From the NCBI RefSeq assembly GCF_038003525.1, contig NZ_JBBOPI010000001.1:3371001-3435000 (forward strand): a stretch of 64,000 nt of DNA, in the 5' to 3' direction. The stretch is from Solibacillus sp. FSL H8-0538 (GTDB lineage Bacteria; Bacillota; Bacilli; Bacillales_A; Planococcaceae). The translations under genes and the position numbers were made by a program. Shown piece by piece: positions 46,651-58,422 of this stretch. Each line of letters begins with the position of its first letter. Position 1 is the stretch's first letter. Under the pieces are notes generated by a model that ran no database searches, was not told where the DNA came from, and was given only the letters and a program-made list of their open reading frames with translations.

Positions 46651-47907
46651 TTAGGAAGAAGGAATAATAATAGAAAACCGTGTTCCCTTTCCCTTTTCAC
46701 TTTTTATTTCTATATCTCCGTTTAATTCTTTTACAATACTGTATGCAATCATCGTACCTAGCCCGGTTCCCTTCTCTTTTGTAGAATAAAACGGCATAGC
46801 GATTCGATTTATCTCCTCAGAAGACATTCCAATTCCTGTGTCAATAATATCAATCACAATATGATTCTTTACCTTTTTCACATTAATTCGGAGCATCCCT
46901 CCATTAGTCATGGCTTCAATCCCGTTCGTTGCAATGTTAATTAAACACATTTTTAGATTATCGGTGTTGGCATGTATATAATAGGAACATTCTTTATCGC
47001 TTTCAACTTTAACATTATATTGGATGGCGATCGGTAAAATAACCTCTATTACTTGCTCAACAATTGGTCTAATATCTAATAATTCTCTTGCAACATTTTG
47101 TGGTTTTATAAGGGACAAATAATCGTTAATAACGAGTTGCGCTTTTTCTAACTCCATTAGCATGACTTGCAAAAAGTCATCCTTTTGTGTTTCAGAGATT
47201 TCGTTTTTACTAAACATCTGCATAAATCCATATACCGTAGTCAACGGGTTTCTTATTTCATGGGCTATAGACGCTGCTAATTCACTAGTCACAATAAATT
47301 TTTCTGCACGGTGAATTTTTTCTTTCATTTTAAACCTTTCTATCATTCCTTCAATTAGATAAAGAGACAATAAAACAGTCAGAATATTGATCACTATATA
47401 ATTGAATAAAAAGTGAATAAAATCAGGTTGAACATTATCGTTTATCCGTATTTGGTTCATTAAAGCAAAGATAGAAAAGGAAATAGTGCAAAGAGACATA
47501 AGCAATAAGCTGAACAATATTTTTCTTTTTTTATAATAACCAGCAAGAAAATATTGGGATACCATAGTAATGGAAGTGGCCATAAAATATACAATAACTG
47601 CAGGGTAGACTCCGTTTCCGCCTAAGTAAAAACGGTAAGAAACAAATATAACAGTAATAAAAATAAAACTCCTAAAACCACCATAGAGAACAGCTAAAAG
47701 GATTGGGATAAGCCGTAAATCATATATGTATCCATAATTAAACTTAAATGGGAATGTCATACAAAGAACAACCGCAATGGATGAAAGAAAGGAAATTAAT
47801 ATAGGATTACGCGCTTCTTTTCCATCTTTATCTAACCAAAATATTTGATAGAAAAAAATACAAATGATAATAATGAATGCATTTAATAATAATGTCGTTA
47901 TCCCCAT
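46651..47907 (-). CDS. Orphan sensor histidine kinase with 5TM-LYT-type membrane domain
   Basis: 418 residues. The N-terminal 190 residues hold about five to six membrane helices resembling the LytS/YhcK-type 5TM receptor (YIYDLRLIPILLAVLYGG). A HisKA box ELAASIAHEIRNPLTT carries the phosphorylated His. The ATPase domain has N-box NIATNGIEAM, G1 DTGIGM, F-box PFYSTKEKGTGLG. It is probably a membrane sensor kinase like those feeding Spo0A. No response regulator adjoins it. It lies inside the island. Confidence 0.93.
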   Translation of the reverse strand: MGITTLLLNAFIIIICIFFYQIFWLDKDGKEARNPILISFLSSIAVVLCMTFPFKFNYGYIYDLRLIPILLAVLYGGFRSFIFITVIFVSYRFYLGGNGVYPAVIVYFMATSITMVSQYFLAGYYKKRKILFSLLLMSLCTISFSIFALMNQIRINDNVQPDFIHFLFNYIVINILTVLLSLYLIEGMIERFKMKEKIHRAEKFIVTSELAASIAHEIRNPLTTVYGFMQMFSKNEISETQKDDFLQVMLMELEKAQLVINDYLSLIKPQNVARELLDIRPIVEQVIEVILPIAIQYNVKVESDKECSYYIHANTDNLKMCLINIATNGIEAMTNGGMLRINVKKVKNHIVIDIIDTGIGMSSEEINRIAMPFYSTKEKGTGLGTMIAYSIVKELNGDIEIKSEKGKGTRFSIIIPSS

Positions 47908-48180
47908 GATGAGCGCCCCTAAGTTGAGTAATAAGTGTTAGAAAAGTGATAAAACACAAAAGATTAAGATAATTATAAACGGTTTTTTATATAAAAAAAA
48001 GCAAGATGTGAAAAAATGTAAAAAAAAAAAAACAGTTACTCTCTTCTCATTCTTAAAAGACTACTACTCTCTTAATCGATTGTTCAACTCCCTATCTCCA
48101 ACCGTGTCGTTTTTGCTTAAATAGATAGGATTACTTGTTATTGCTTATTTTATCTTTTAAATCACACAATAAAAACAGAA
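47908..48180. other. Gene-free junction before integrase copy 1
   Basis: AT-rich with A runs near 47.99 and 48.02 kb. No signal that I can name. It replaces the missing first part of the integrase gene. Confidence 0.5.
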
Positions 48181-49173
48181 CTGACCTTTTGTGAGTTTGC
48201 AAATCAGTGGCTCCCAATCTATATCGAAGCAAAAGATGTTAAGCCCGGAACAATTCGAGTCCGTATTCATGAAATCAATAAGTTGTTGCCCTACTTTGCA
48301 CAACTGAAATTGAAGGACATCACAAGAAAGGGATATCAAGATGCCCTAAACCATTTAAAGGAAAGAGGATATTCAGATAGTACAAGGGAAGGAATACATC
48401 GAACTGGAAGAATGATTTTTCGGAAAGCATTAGAGTTAGAGCTAATCAAGAAAGATCCTACTGAGTTTGCCTATCTAAAAAAGGATAAAAAAACAATTGA
48501 ACAGTTGGAAGAAGAGGAAATTCCAAAGTATTTGGAAAAGGAAGAACTTGCACTCTTTCTAAATATCGCTAAGGAACGGGGTTTGGAATTGGACTACTTA
48601 ATGTTACTTATCCTATCCTACATAGGAATTCGTGTTGGTGAATTAGTAGCGCTCAAGTGGAAAGATATCGATTTCATAAATCGAACAATCAGCATTACCA
48701 AAACCTATTACAACCCCAATAATAATTCAATCCAGTTTCAGTTGGTGACACCGAAAACGAAAAAATCTAGACGGAAAATTGTTGTGGATGAAGATGTGAT
48801 CAAAGCTTTGAGCCTTCACAAAGAAATTCAAGCGAACATCATTCAGCAGTTAGGTGACGCTTACTACAATAAAGACTTCATCTTTGCTAAAACAGAGAGA
48901 CATCCCGGTTATCCTATCGTCATTAAAATGGTACAACTCAGGATGGCTAGACTTCTTGCAATCGCAAAATTAAACCCTGACTTAACACCGCACTCATTGA
49001 GACATACACACACTTCGCTTTTAGCAGAAGCAGGTGTCGCACTCGAACAAATTATGGATAGACTTGGCCATTCAGATGATCAAATCACTAAGAACGTCTA
49101 TCTACACGTGACAAAAGAAATGAAAAAAGAAGCCTCCCAAAAGTTCAGTGAACTTATGAGAAGCCTCCGTTAA
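48181..49173 (+). pseudogene. Tyrosine integrase copy 1, catalytic domain intact, N-terminus missing
   Basis: Homology starts at LTFCEFANQWLPIYIEAK (48181), about 60 codons into a typical phage integrase, so the arm-binding domain is gone; an internal TTG start at 48283 would lose part of the core-binding domain too. The catalytic set is complete: GIRVGEL, HSLRHTHTS, LGHSDDQIT and KNVYLHV. It ends 82 bases before the groEL 3' end. This is the best-preserved copy, but probably inactive on its own. Confidence 0.85.
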
Positions 49174-49254
49174 AATCCTCTATGTTAGCAAAATGTTAAC
49201 ATCACACTTTCATCTTACATAAAACCCAGTCGTATCAAGGGTTTGGGGGCTTTA

Positions 49255-50982
<1,728 letters not shown>

Positions 50983-50997
50983 TTAATTGAAATTTAA

Positions 50998-51282
50998 TTA
51001 ACCGATAACTGCTAATACGTCGTTTTCACGTAAAATTAAGTATTCCGTGCCGTCGTACTTTACTTCCGTGCCAGAGAATTTTGAGAAGATGATTTCGTCG
51101 CCTTCTTTCACGTCAAGCTCAACACGAGTGCCGTTATCTAGAACACGACCAGTTCCTACCGCTACAACTTTACCTGTTTGTGGTTTTTCTTTCGCTGAGT
51201 CTGGTAAAACGATACCAAATGCTGTTTTTTCCTCTACCTCAACTAGTTCGATAATGATACGATCTCCTAATGGTCTTAACAA
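50998..51282 (-). CDS. groES: GroES (Cpn10) co-chaperonin
   Basis: 94 residues from TTG at 51282 (start [15 protein letters not shown]), which has GGGGG at a good distance; the open frame extends to 51324 without a ribosome site. The mobile loop ([18 protein letters not shown]) is present. First gene of the groESL operon under CIRCE control. Confidence 0.98.
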   Translation of the reverse strand: MLRPLGDRIIIELVEVEEKTAFGIVLPDSAKEKPQTGKVVAVGTGRVLDNGTRVELDVKEGDEIIFSKFSGTEVKYDGTEYLILRENDVLAVIG

Positions 51283-51317
51283 GTGAAACAACCCCCTACA
51301 AATTATAAATAGTATTT

Positions 51318-51344
51318 TTAGCACTCGATAGCAAAGAGTGCTAA
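51318..51344 (-). promoter_or_regulatory. CIRCE operator (HrcA site) of groESL
   Basis: TTAGCACTC - 9 bases - GAGTGCTAA, a perfect CIRCE. HrcA binds it and represses groESL until heat stress. A TATAAT box lies close upstream on the minus strand. Confidence 0.98.
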
Positions 51345-51476
51345 CATAGTTATTATATTAATGAATTCTATTTTTTTTTGCAAGTAAGAACTATAAAAAA
51401 TTTTGTTTTATTTCCAATTTCCTCTACAATAAAAGAAACAGTATTTAATCTATGCTAGAAAGAAGGTATTTTATTC

Positions 51477-52226
51477 GTGACATCGATTTCATCACCGAAG
51501 TTTAGAACACAGAAGACGGCGTTTTATGTACTTCTAACGTATATTTTTTTCCAACTATCTGCCTTTTTACTCATTCTTATACCGGGTCTAAAGGATTTTC
51601 TACTTGGCTTTATTGACGCGCCAAATGCGAATGATCAACTGACAATTTTATCCGGCTGGTGGTCTACGATCTCATTTGGATTGGCGTTCATCATTAGCTT
51701 TGCATTAATCCAAACGAATAAACAGTTTTGGGATATCTTTAAAGGAGAGAAAGCTTCTATATCGGCTTCAATTGGCTGGGGGATTATCGGGTTCTTTCTT
51801 GTATTCCTAGGACAGACGATTGGTGCATACATCGAGATGGCGCTTGGCATTGATTACGGGTCGGAAAACACAGAGGCCATTATGAATATCACGAAAGTTG
51901 CACCAATTATGATTCTCGCGACGGTTGTGTTTGGTCCGGTACTCGAGGAGCTTGTGTTCCGCCGCGTTATTTTCGGTTCCATTATAAAAAATTATAATTT
52001 TTGGATTTCGAGCGTTATCAGTGCGATTTTCTTTGCAGCCATTCATATGGATTTCTCACATATTTTACTGTATACAATTTGTGGGATGATTTTTGCGTTC
52101 CTTTATTACAAAACGAAGCGCCTGTTGACATCGATTGTTGCGCATATGCTACTAAATGGCTTCGTCACGTTCCTACAAATGAACGCTGATAAGTTCCAAC
52201 AAATTGTCGATAACGCACCTAAATGA
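51477..52226 (+). CDS. ydiL: CPBP-family intramembrane metalloprotease (YdiL-like)
   Basis: 249 residues with about seven to eight membrane helices. The ABI/CPBP motifs are present: motif 1 EELVFRR and motif 2 the His in HMDFSHILLY. Members cleave or process membrane proteins and peptides; the substrate is unknown. The position next to groESL matches ydiL in B. subtilis. GTG start at 51477 follows AGAAAGG. Confidence 0.9.
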   Translation: MTSISSPKFRTQKTAFYVLLTYIFFQLSAFLLILIPGLKDFLLGFIDAPNANDQLTILSGWWSTISFGLAFIISFALIQTNKQFWDIFKGEKASISASIGWGIIGFFLVFLGQTIGAYIEMALGIDYGSENTEAIMNITKVAPIMILATVVFGPVLEELVFRRVIFGSIIKNYNFWISSVISAIFFAAIHMDFSHILLYTICGMIFAFLYYKTKRLLTSIVAHMLLNGFVTFLQMNADKFQQIVDNAPK

Positions 52227-52229
52227 TTT

Positions 52230-52265
52230 AAAGCAGCCTCGCGTAAGTAGAGGCTGCTTTTTTTA
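52230..52265 (+). terminator. Terminator of the ydiL-like gene
   Basis: Perfect stem AAAGCAGCCTC/GAGGCTGCTTT followed by T. Confidence 0.92.
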
Positions 52266-52433
52266 GTTTGGCGAGATTATAAGCGCAAGTGAAGGGATTT
52301 TCAAAAATGTAACAACAAACCCCTCTACCAGATTCACAGATTCCCATTAGAAAGACAAAACTCACCTAAAATAAGACGAGTGGATGTTCTTACTTATGTG
52401 CGCGAGATAGTTATCCTTTCTTATCCACAAACA

Positions 52434-52462
52434 AAAACGCTACCCAATTTGGATAGCGTTTT
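52434..52462 (-). terminator. Terminator of tatA-tatC
   Basis: Stem AAAACGCTA/TAGCGTTTT after the tatC stop; T-rich on both strands. Confidence 0.85.
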
Positions 52463-52465
52463 ACT

Positions 52466-53293
52466 TTATTTATTCATATTCATTTCTTCGATTTGACGGC
52501 GCTGTGCTTCTAGCAACTCTTCTACTTGTAATTGCTGCTCACGTTCTTGTTCTTCTTGCATGCGCAACTCCTCTGCCGCTAAAAACTTCTTATAGCCTGC
52601 ACGTGAGATGACAATACTAATTTCATATAGGAAAAACAATGGAACCGCCACGATTAAGTTCGAAATAAAATCTGGTGGTGCTAAAAAGGCTGCCAGTACG
52701 AATAATACAAAATATGAGTATTTACGAAATTTCACCATGAGCTGTGGATTCAAAATACCAATACGCGCTAAAAATAGCGTCACAACTGGTAACTGGAATA
52801 TCAGTCCGAACGGTAAAACTAATTTAAATAAAAATGAAAAGTATTCATTAATGCCGATTGTTTGTACAATTTCTAGATCCTTTGATAGGCTCATCATAAA
52901 GTTCATTACATATGGGAACAATACGAAATAAGAAAATGATATACCGGCAAGGAATAGAATAAATGAATACGGAATGTACTTCAGTGTCGCCTTGCGTTCT
53001 GTCTCATGCAAGCCTGGTGTAATAAACGACCATAGCTGATAAAGCAAAATTGGTGAAGACAAAACGAGAGCTACGCAAAACATAACTTTTAAAAACACCG
53101 CTAACGGATCAGTCGGTGTAAATGCGTTCAGTGTAAATTGAGCTGCTTCGTCGCTATACTGAATAAATTTAATAATCGGTTCGGTAACAAAGAAGCTTAC
53201 AACTAACGCAAGAACAAAGAAAATTGCGGTCACAAATAAGCGACTTCTTAGTTCATCAATATGTTCTATGACAGTGAGTTCTTTTGGATTCAT
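52466..53293 (-). CDS. tatC: TatC, core twin-arginine translocase subunit
   Basis: 275 residues, six membrane segments, start MNPKELTVIEHIDELRSRL, loop motif HETERKATLKYIP, FGLIFQLPVVTL, and a charged, Gln-rich C-terminal tail. It recognises twin-arginine signals. It follows tatA with 20 bases between; position beside rex matches tatCy of B. subtilis. Compare with the shorter copy at 33.2 kb. Confidence 0.97.
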   Translation of the reverse strand: MNPKELTVIEHIDELRSRLFVTAIFFVLALVVSFFVTEPIIKFIQYSDEAAQFTLNAFTPTDPLAVFLKVMFCVALVLSSPILLYQLWSFITPGLHETERKATLKYIPYSFILFLAGISFSYFVLFPYVMNFMMSLSKDLEIVQTIGINEYFSFLFKLVLPFGLIFQLPVVTLFLARIGILNPQLMVKFRKYSYFVLFVLAAFLAPPDFISNLIVAVPLFFLYEISIVISRAGYKKFLAAEELRMQEEQEREQQLQVEELLEAQRRQIEEMNMNK

Positions 53294-53313
53294 ATCAATG
53301 TGACATCCTTAAC

Positions 53314-53538
53314 TTACTTAACGTTATTGTTTTCGTTATCTTTATGCTCAATGATCGTTTTTTTCTTAACATCATCGTCATCATCAGCTAAACCTTTTGT
53401 TGCATTTTTGAATTCGCGAAGTGTTGATCCCATTGCTTTTCCAAGCTCAGGTAATTTCTTCGGTCCAAAAATTAATAAGGCTATTATACCGATAAAAACT
53501 AGGCTCACTGGTCCAATCGCATTTAAATGCACAACCAT
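53314..53538 (-). CDS. tatA: TatA, core twin-arginine translocase pore subunit
   Basis: About 74 residues from ATG 53538, which has GGAGGTG at the right distance; the frame opens three codons earlier. A single N-terminal membrane helix, [10 protein letters not shown] hinge, amphipathic helix ([18 protein letters not shown]) and an acidic tail. Partner of the downstream tatC. Confidence 0.96.
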   Translation of the reverse strand: MVVHLNAIGPVSLVFIGIIALLIFGPKKLPELGKAMGSTLREFKNATKGLADDDDDVKKKTIIEHKDNENNNVK

Positions 53539-53619
53539 TACAGCCACCTCCTCTATTATATGTACATTTTACCGCAACATCGAACGTTTGGCTAATATAT
53601 AAAATGTGAATAATTTACG

Positions 53620-54255
53620 TCATTCTCCACTATTACGGACAAGGTAAATGAGTGCCTGCAATTCTACGGATAAGTCAATGTTCATTAGCTTCATAGATTC
53701 CGGAACGTTCAGACGTTCTGGTGTAAAATTCAGGATGCCTTTTGCGTTCATTTTAGCAAGTCTGTCCGCCATCGCCTGTGCCGAACGAGAGGATACTGTT
53801 AGGATCGCTAGCTCTGCGCCGAACTCTTCGTACATTTCCTCTAGGCGGTCTGGATGGAATACCGGAATATCACTAATTTCTGTTCCTTCATACGGCGCCT
53901 TTGAGTCAAATGCCACAACGATTCGCGTATTATGGTTTTTTTGGAAATTATATTTTAATAAGCCGTTCCCTAAGTTCCCGACACCGATTAGTGCTACATT
54001 TGTCGCTTCATCCTGGTCTAGCGTTTGACGAAAAAAGTCGAGCAAATGCAGTACATCATAACCGTAGCCCTTTTTACCAAGTGCACCGAAATATGAAAAA
54101 TCTCGACGAATTGTTGCAGAATCTATTTTCATCGCATCACTCAGTTCTTGTGACGAAATACGCTTCTTGCCTTCATTCGCAAAGTTTTGTAAAAAGCGAT
54201 AATAAAGAGGAAGTCTTTTCGTAGTTGCTTGTGGAATTTTCGTTTCAGGTTTCAC
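53620..54255 (-). CDS. rex: Rex redox-sensing repressor
   Basis: 211 residues. N-terminal winged helix ([28 protein letters not shown]) and a C-terminal Rossmann domain ([15 protein letters not shown]) that binds NADH/NAD. It represses fermentation and respiration genes until NADH rises. GTG start follows GGGGGAAAG. Divergent from the ydiF-like gene; position as ydiH of B. subtilis. Confidence 0.97.
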   Translation of the reverse strand: MKPETKIPQATTKRLPLYYRFLQNFANEGKKRISSQELSDAMKIDSATIRRDFSYFGALGKKGYGYDVLHLLDFFRQTLDQDEATNVALIGVGNLGNGLLKYNFQKNHNTRIVVAFDSKAPYEGTEISDIPVFHPDRLEEMYEEFGAELAILTVSSRSAQAMADRLAKMNAKGILNFTPERLNVPESMKLMNIDLSVELQALIYLVRNSGE

Positions 54256-54385
54256 ACATCTTTCCCCCTACATACTATTAGAAATCGATTCAATCTTACT
54301 AAACCTACCGAAATAAGTAAAGCACGGATGATTGCACGTCCCCCCTACATCCATTACACTAAAAGAATGAAACTGAGGTGTAAAC

Positions 54386-56326
54386 ATGATCGTATTACAA
54401 GTAAATCAATTATATAAATCATTTATTACAGATGAAATATTAAGTGGCGTCAAATTAGAAGTTCAGCATCGCGACCGTGTTGCACTTGTTGGACGTAATG
54501 GTGCTGGTAAGTCCACTTTACTAAAAATTATTGCTGGACAAATGAGCTATGACTCAGGCGAAGTCATTATTCCAAAAGATGTTCGTGTCGGTTATTTAGA
54601 ACAGCATGCCGGCATTGATTCCAAATTATCGATTTGGGACGAAATGATGACGATTTTTGACGGTCTACGTAATCAAGAACTGCAATTGCGCAAACTTGAA
54701 CAGCAAATGGCAGATCCTGCTGTATATGAAAATAGCGAAATGTATACACGTGTTATGTCAGACTATGACCAGCAGCAACATGATTTCAAAGAAGCAGGCG
54801 GCTATCAATATGAGGCTGATACCCGCTCTGTGCTACATGGGATGCAGTTTTTCAAGGATGATTTCACAAAGCCAATCCAATCTCTTTCAGGCGGTCAGCG
54901 TACACGTTTAGCGCTTGCCAAGCTTCTATTAAGTAAACCTGACCTGCTTATTCTAGATGAGCCAACCAACCATTTAGATATAGAAACATTATCTTGGCTA
55001 GAGGGCTATCTAAAAGGTTACGCAGGTGCAATTTTAATCGTTTCCCATGATCGTTATTTCCTAGACCAAGTTGTATCTATTGTATATGAAGTTTCTCGTA
55101 CAAAGGTTTCGAAATACGTCGGTAACTATAGCGCTTATTTAGATGACAAGGCGAAAAACTACGAGCGAGATATGAAAATGTTCGAACGCCAGCAAGATGA
55201 AAAGGCCAAGCTTGAAACATTTATTCAAAAAAACTTAGCCCGCGCTTCAACAACAAAGATGGCACAAAGTCGTCGAAAAGTTTTAGAAAAGACAGATTGG
55301 ATGGATTCTCCGGATGGCGACGAAAAGAGTGCTAACTTTGGCTTCACAATTGACCGTCAGAGTGGCAATGATGTATTGTCTGTCGATGAATTAACAATTG
55401 GCTATCCCGGCAAGGAAATTTCCAATAATATTTCGCTACGTGTTTTCCGTGAAGATCGAATTGCACTTGTTGGCCCGAATGGTGTTGGAAAATCCACGCT
55501 ATTAAAAACAGTCGTGAAAGATTTAGCCGCACTTCGTGGGGACATTCGCTACGGTACAAACGTCCAAATCAGTTACTACGATCAGGAGCAGGCAAAGCTT
55601 AATAGCAATAAACCCGTTTTGAAAGAATTATGGGACGAATGGCCACTAATGAATGAAAAGGATATTCGTAACATACTCGGCCGCTTCTTATTTAGCGGGG
55701 ACGATGTTAACAAATCTGTGAATTCATTATCTGGTGGCGAAAAAGCGCGACTAGCCTTAGCAAAATTAATGATGCAAAGAGCTAACCTTCTTGTTCTAGA
55801 TGAGCCGACAAACCATTTAGACTTAGATAGTAAAGAAGTGCTGGAAAATGCGTTAATCGATTATCCAGGCACGCTGCTATTCGTTTCGCATGACCGATAC
55901 TTCATTAATCGCATTGCGACAAAGGTAGTCGAGCTTTCTGGCAAGGGGTCATTTGAGTATTTAGGCGACTATGATTATTTCGTAGAGAAAAAGCAGGAGT
56001 TGGAGGAACTTGCACAAATGAAAGCCACTGCCGCTACAAAAACGGAGGAAATTACTAGTGCAAAAGCATCCACCTCTACAATCGATAAGGATGCCAAAAA
56101 ACGTGAACGCCAAATTCGACGCGCCCTTGAGGAAATTGAAGCACATATGGGCACACTTGACGAAACGATTGCCCGTCTTGAAGAGCAGCTATGCGATCCA
56201 GAAATCTTCTCCAACCACGAAAAGGCAATTACCATTCAATCGGAGCTGGATTCTTCTAAAGAAGCACATGAAACGTTTGAAATGGAATGGCTGGAGTTAA
56301 GCGAAGAACTTGAAGCATTGAAATAA
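54386..56326 (+). CDS. ydiF: ABC-F family ATPase (YdiF-like)
   Basis: 646 residues with two ABC domains and no membrane segments. Walker A GRNGAGKST and GPNGVGKST; signatures LSGGQRTRLALAK and LSGGEKARLALAK; Walker B LLILDEPTNHLD and LLVLDEPTNHLD. The linker PtIM-type helical arm lies between (EKAKLETFIQKN). A charged coiled coil ends the protein. ABC-F proteins act on the ribosome and some resist antibiotics; YdiF's own role is unclear. ATG follows GAGGTG. Confidence 0.95.
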   Translation: MIVLQVNQLYKSFITDEILSGVKLEVQHRDRVALVGRNGAGKSTLLKIIAGQMSYDSGEVIIPKDVRVGYLEQHAGIDSKLSIWDEMMTIFDGLRNQELQLRKLEQQMADPAVYENSEMYTRVMSDYDQQQHDFKEAGGYQYEADTRSVLHGMQFFKDDFTKPIQSLSGGQRTRLALAKLLLSKPDLLILDEPTNHLDIETLSWLEGYLKGYAGAILIVSHDRYFLDQVVSIVYEVSRTKVSKYVGNYSAYLDDKAKNYERDMKMFERQQDEKAKLETFIQKNLARASTTKMAQSRRKVLEKTDWMDSPDGDEKSANFGFTIDRQSGNDVLSVDELTIGYPGKEISNNISLRVFREDRIALVGPNGVGKSTLLKTVVKDLAALRGDIRYGTNVQISYYDQEQAKLNSNKPVLKELWDEWPLMNEKDIRNILGRFLFSGDDVNKSVNSLSGGEKARLALAKLMMQRANLLVLDEPTNHLDLDSKEVLENALIDYPGTLLFVSHDRYFINRIATKVVELSGKGSFEYLGDYDYFVEKKQELEELAQMKATAATKTEEITSAKASTSTIDKDAKKRERQIRRALEEIEAHMGTLDETIARLEEQLCDPEIFSNHEKAITIQSELDSSKEAHETFEMEWLELSEELEALK

Positions 56327-56402
56327 GAAAAGCGCATTCGCGCCCGTTTGCACTCGGGCAAGCTGCTTGCGAGCCCTCTAGCGTGCGGCGCAAATGCCTA
56401 GA
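56324..56402. repeat. GC-rich dispersed intergenic repeat
   Basis: About 80 bases starting AAAAGCGCATTCGCG and ending GCGCAAATGCCTAGAC. It shares AGCTGCTTGCGAGC and the GCCTAGAC end with 62040-62165. Probably a non-coding REP/MITE-like element. Confidence 0.65.
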
Positions 56403-56437
56403 CATTATCAAAAAGTTAAACTTTCTTATCGTTTAAC

Positions 56438-56483
56438 AAAATGGGCGAGCCAGTTGCATACTTCAACTAGCTCGCCCATTTTT
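56438..56483. terminator. Bidirectional terminator between convergent genes
   Basis: Stem AAAATGGGCGAGC/GCTCGCCCATTTTT between the plus-strand ydiF-like gene and the minus-strand membrane protein. Confidence 0.9.
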
Positions 56484-56872
56484 CATTTAACTTGAAAGCT
56501 TTTCAGCATTTGTAGTTTTTTATACGCGTTATACGTGCCATACGCCCAACCGAAACACACTGTAGTGAATGCTGCAAAAATAAAATTCAATCCCGTAAAA
56601 ATTGGTTTCCATCTTGCTTTACCGGGCATAATACGAAATGGCTGTCGGTCTCCTATGCTAATACTATGAAAGACATCTATAATTCGATGTTTTCCATAAA
56701 CAAATGCTAGCGGGTAACAGACGATTGCTACAAATACAAACAGCCCACCAAGAGATGCTGCAAAATACGTACCTATATTAAGGACATTAAGTAATGCAAA
56801 AAAGCCAATAGCTAACACTGCTCCTACGCCCAATAAAATAAACATTTTCCGTCGCTCTTTCAAATAGTTCAA
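56483..56872 (-). CDS. Small membrane protein of unknown function
   Basis: 129 residues with three membrane helices (MFILLGVGAVLAIGFFALL; YFAASLGGLFVFVAIVCYP; GLNFIFAAFTTVCFGWAYG). A TTG start at 56872 follows AAAGGAGGTC, a strong site. No family recognised. It interrupts the otherwise conserved ydiF-tsaD neighbourhood. Confidence 0.75.
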   Translation of the reverse strand: MNYLKERRKMFILLGVGAVLAIGFFALLNVLNIGTYFAASLGGLFVFVAIVCYPLAFVYGKHRIIDVFHSISIGDRQPFRIMPGKARWKPIFTGLNFIFAAFTTVCFGWAYGTYNAYKKLQMLKSFQVK

Positions 56873-57052
56873 TTAGACGACCTCCTTTCTAGTTTAAAAC
56901 ATTCTATGATATCTAACGTTAATGTATAGCAATGGCGAGATTAACATATACATTCATTATTCCATAATATTTAGTAGTTCAAACCTTGTATTTACTTTTT
57001 TCTACATATATATTGGTCAATATGCAATTTACGCGCAAAAATTTCCACAGTT

Positions 57053-57265
57053 TTATTCACAAACTGAATACAGTCATATCAACATATCAACAGACTTTTC
57101 CACATTATCCACAATTCAAAATTTATTTACTCACATCAAACTGTGTAAAAAGGAATACTATATATAGATAAATCACATGTTATCCACAAGTTATTAACAG
57201 TTTGTGCATAAGTACGGATGTTCGTCTTGACATTTTCGGAAAAGCACTCAGTACCTGTGGATAAT
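57053..57265. promoter_or_regulatory. DnaA-box cluster
   Basis: Five TTATNCACA boxes in 213 bases: 57053-57061 (TTATTCACA), 57105-57113 and 57180-57188 (both TTATCCACA), and on the other strand 57203-57211 (TTATGCACA) and 57257-57265 (TTATCCACA). A near match, TTTTCCACA, lies at 57096-57104. The B. subtilis gcp-ydiF interval is, from memory, one of the reported in vivo DnaA-binding clusters that damp replication initiation. Confidence 0.88.
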
Positions 57266-57366
57266 TTTTCAGAAAAGTTCCACTACAATTAGAAATTTAT
57301 ATTTTTCAGCAATTTCTTATCGCATTCCACTATATTTCGACAACAAAACACTTTTGCACAAAAATA

Positions 57367-57395
57367 AAAGGAGTTGTGATGTTCACAACTCCTTT
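57367..57395 (-). terminator. Terminator of the tsa operon
   Basis: 13-bp perfect stem with T on both strands, directly after the tsaD stop. Confidence 0.9.
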
Positions 57396-57405
57396 CGTAC
57401 TATAA

Positions 57406-58422
57406 CTAGACCCAGCTCATTAACTCCATGCCAGGTCGACCATTCATTTTTAAATTGCCCCGTGCACCAGCTTCGAACATAAATGACCCAGCTGCACCAA
57501 TCATTGCCGCATTGTCTGTACAAAGCTTTAATGGTGGTACATAGAACGGAATACCTTCTTCTGCAAATGTTGCTTCTAATGACGTACGCAAGCCTTTATT
57601 CGCCGATACACCTCCTGCTGCAATCACCTGCTTTACACCATATTCACGAGCTGCACGCAATGTTTTTGCTGTTAATACTTCTACAACACTATCCTGGAAT
57701 CCTTTTGCAACATGTTCCGGAATAATTTCCTCACCACGTTGATCCATATTATGTTTGTAATTTATAACGGCAGATTTTAAGCCGCTGAAGCTGAAATCGT
57801 ACGAGCCTTCCTCTAACCACACGCGTGGGAATGGTACCGCTACGTCTGACTCATGTGCAAGACGATCAATATGCGGGCCACCCGGGTACGGCATGTTAAG
57901 TACGCGCGCAACCTTATCATACGCCTCACCCGCTGCATCATCACGTGTTTCTCCGATTACTTCAAAGCTACCGTGCTCACGCATTAACACAAGTTCTGTA
58001 TGCCCACCTGATACGACAAGTGCAAGTAACGGGAACTCCATTGGCTGCACTAGTGTGTTCGCATAAATATGGCCAGCGATGTGATGCACACCAACAAGTG
58101 GCAAGCCGTTTACAAAGGCAAATGCTTTCGCCGCGTTAATGCCAATCAGTAGTGCCCCTACTAGTCCAGGACCTTCTGTAACTGCTACTGCATCTAAATG
58201 TTGTGGCGTCATGTTCGCTTGTTGTAACGCCTCTTCAATAACGATCGTAATTTGTTCGACATGATGACGCGATGCAATTTCTGGTACAACCCCACCAAAA
58301 CGTTTATGACTTTCAATTTGCGATGACACAACATTCGAGATAATTTCTGTACCGTTTTTAATAATCGCTGCAGCCGTTTCATCACAGCTTGTTTCGATTG
58401 CTAATATATATTTATCCATCAT
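57406..58422 (-). CDS. tsaD: TsaD (Gcp), tRNA t6A threonylcarbamoyltransferase subunit
   Basis: About 338 residues. The ASKHA fold carries HHxxGH metal motif HHIAGHIY and the nucleotide loops [17 protein letters not shown] and AAGGVSAN. With TsaB and TsaE it attaches threonylcarbamoyl to A37 of ANN-decoding tRNAs. The start is one of the tandem ATGs at 58422 or 58419, overlapping the rimI stop (TTATGATG). Confidence 0.97.
   Translation of the reverse strand: MMDKYILAIETSCDETAAAIIKNGTEIISNVVSSQIESHKRFGGVVPEIASRHHVEQITIVIEEALQQANMTPQHLDAVAVTEGPGLVGALLIGINAAKAFAFVNGLPLVGVHHIAGHIYANTLVQPMEFPLLALVVSGGHTELVLMREHGSFEVIGETRDDAAGEAYDKVARVLNMPYPGGPHIDRLAHESDVAVPFPRVWLEEGSYDFSFSGLKSAVINYKHNMDQRGEEIIPEHVAKGFQDSVVEVLTAKTLRAAREYGVKQVIAAGGVSANKGLRTSLEATFAEEGIPFYVPPLKLCTDNAAMIGAAGSFMFEAGARGNLKMNGRPGMELMSWV

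Larger units (their letters stand above)
56884..57405. other. Gene-free DnaA-box region between ydiF-side gene and tsaD
   Basis: Very AT-rich, no gene. It holds the DnaA-box cluster at 57053-57265 and the tsaD terminator at 57367-57395 (stem AAAGGAGTTGTGA/TCACAACTCCTTT). Confidence 0.85.
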
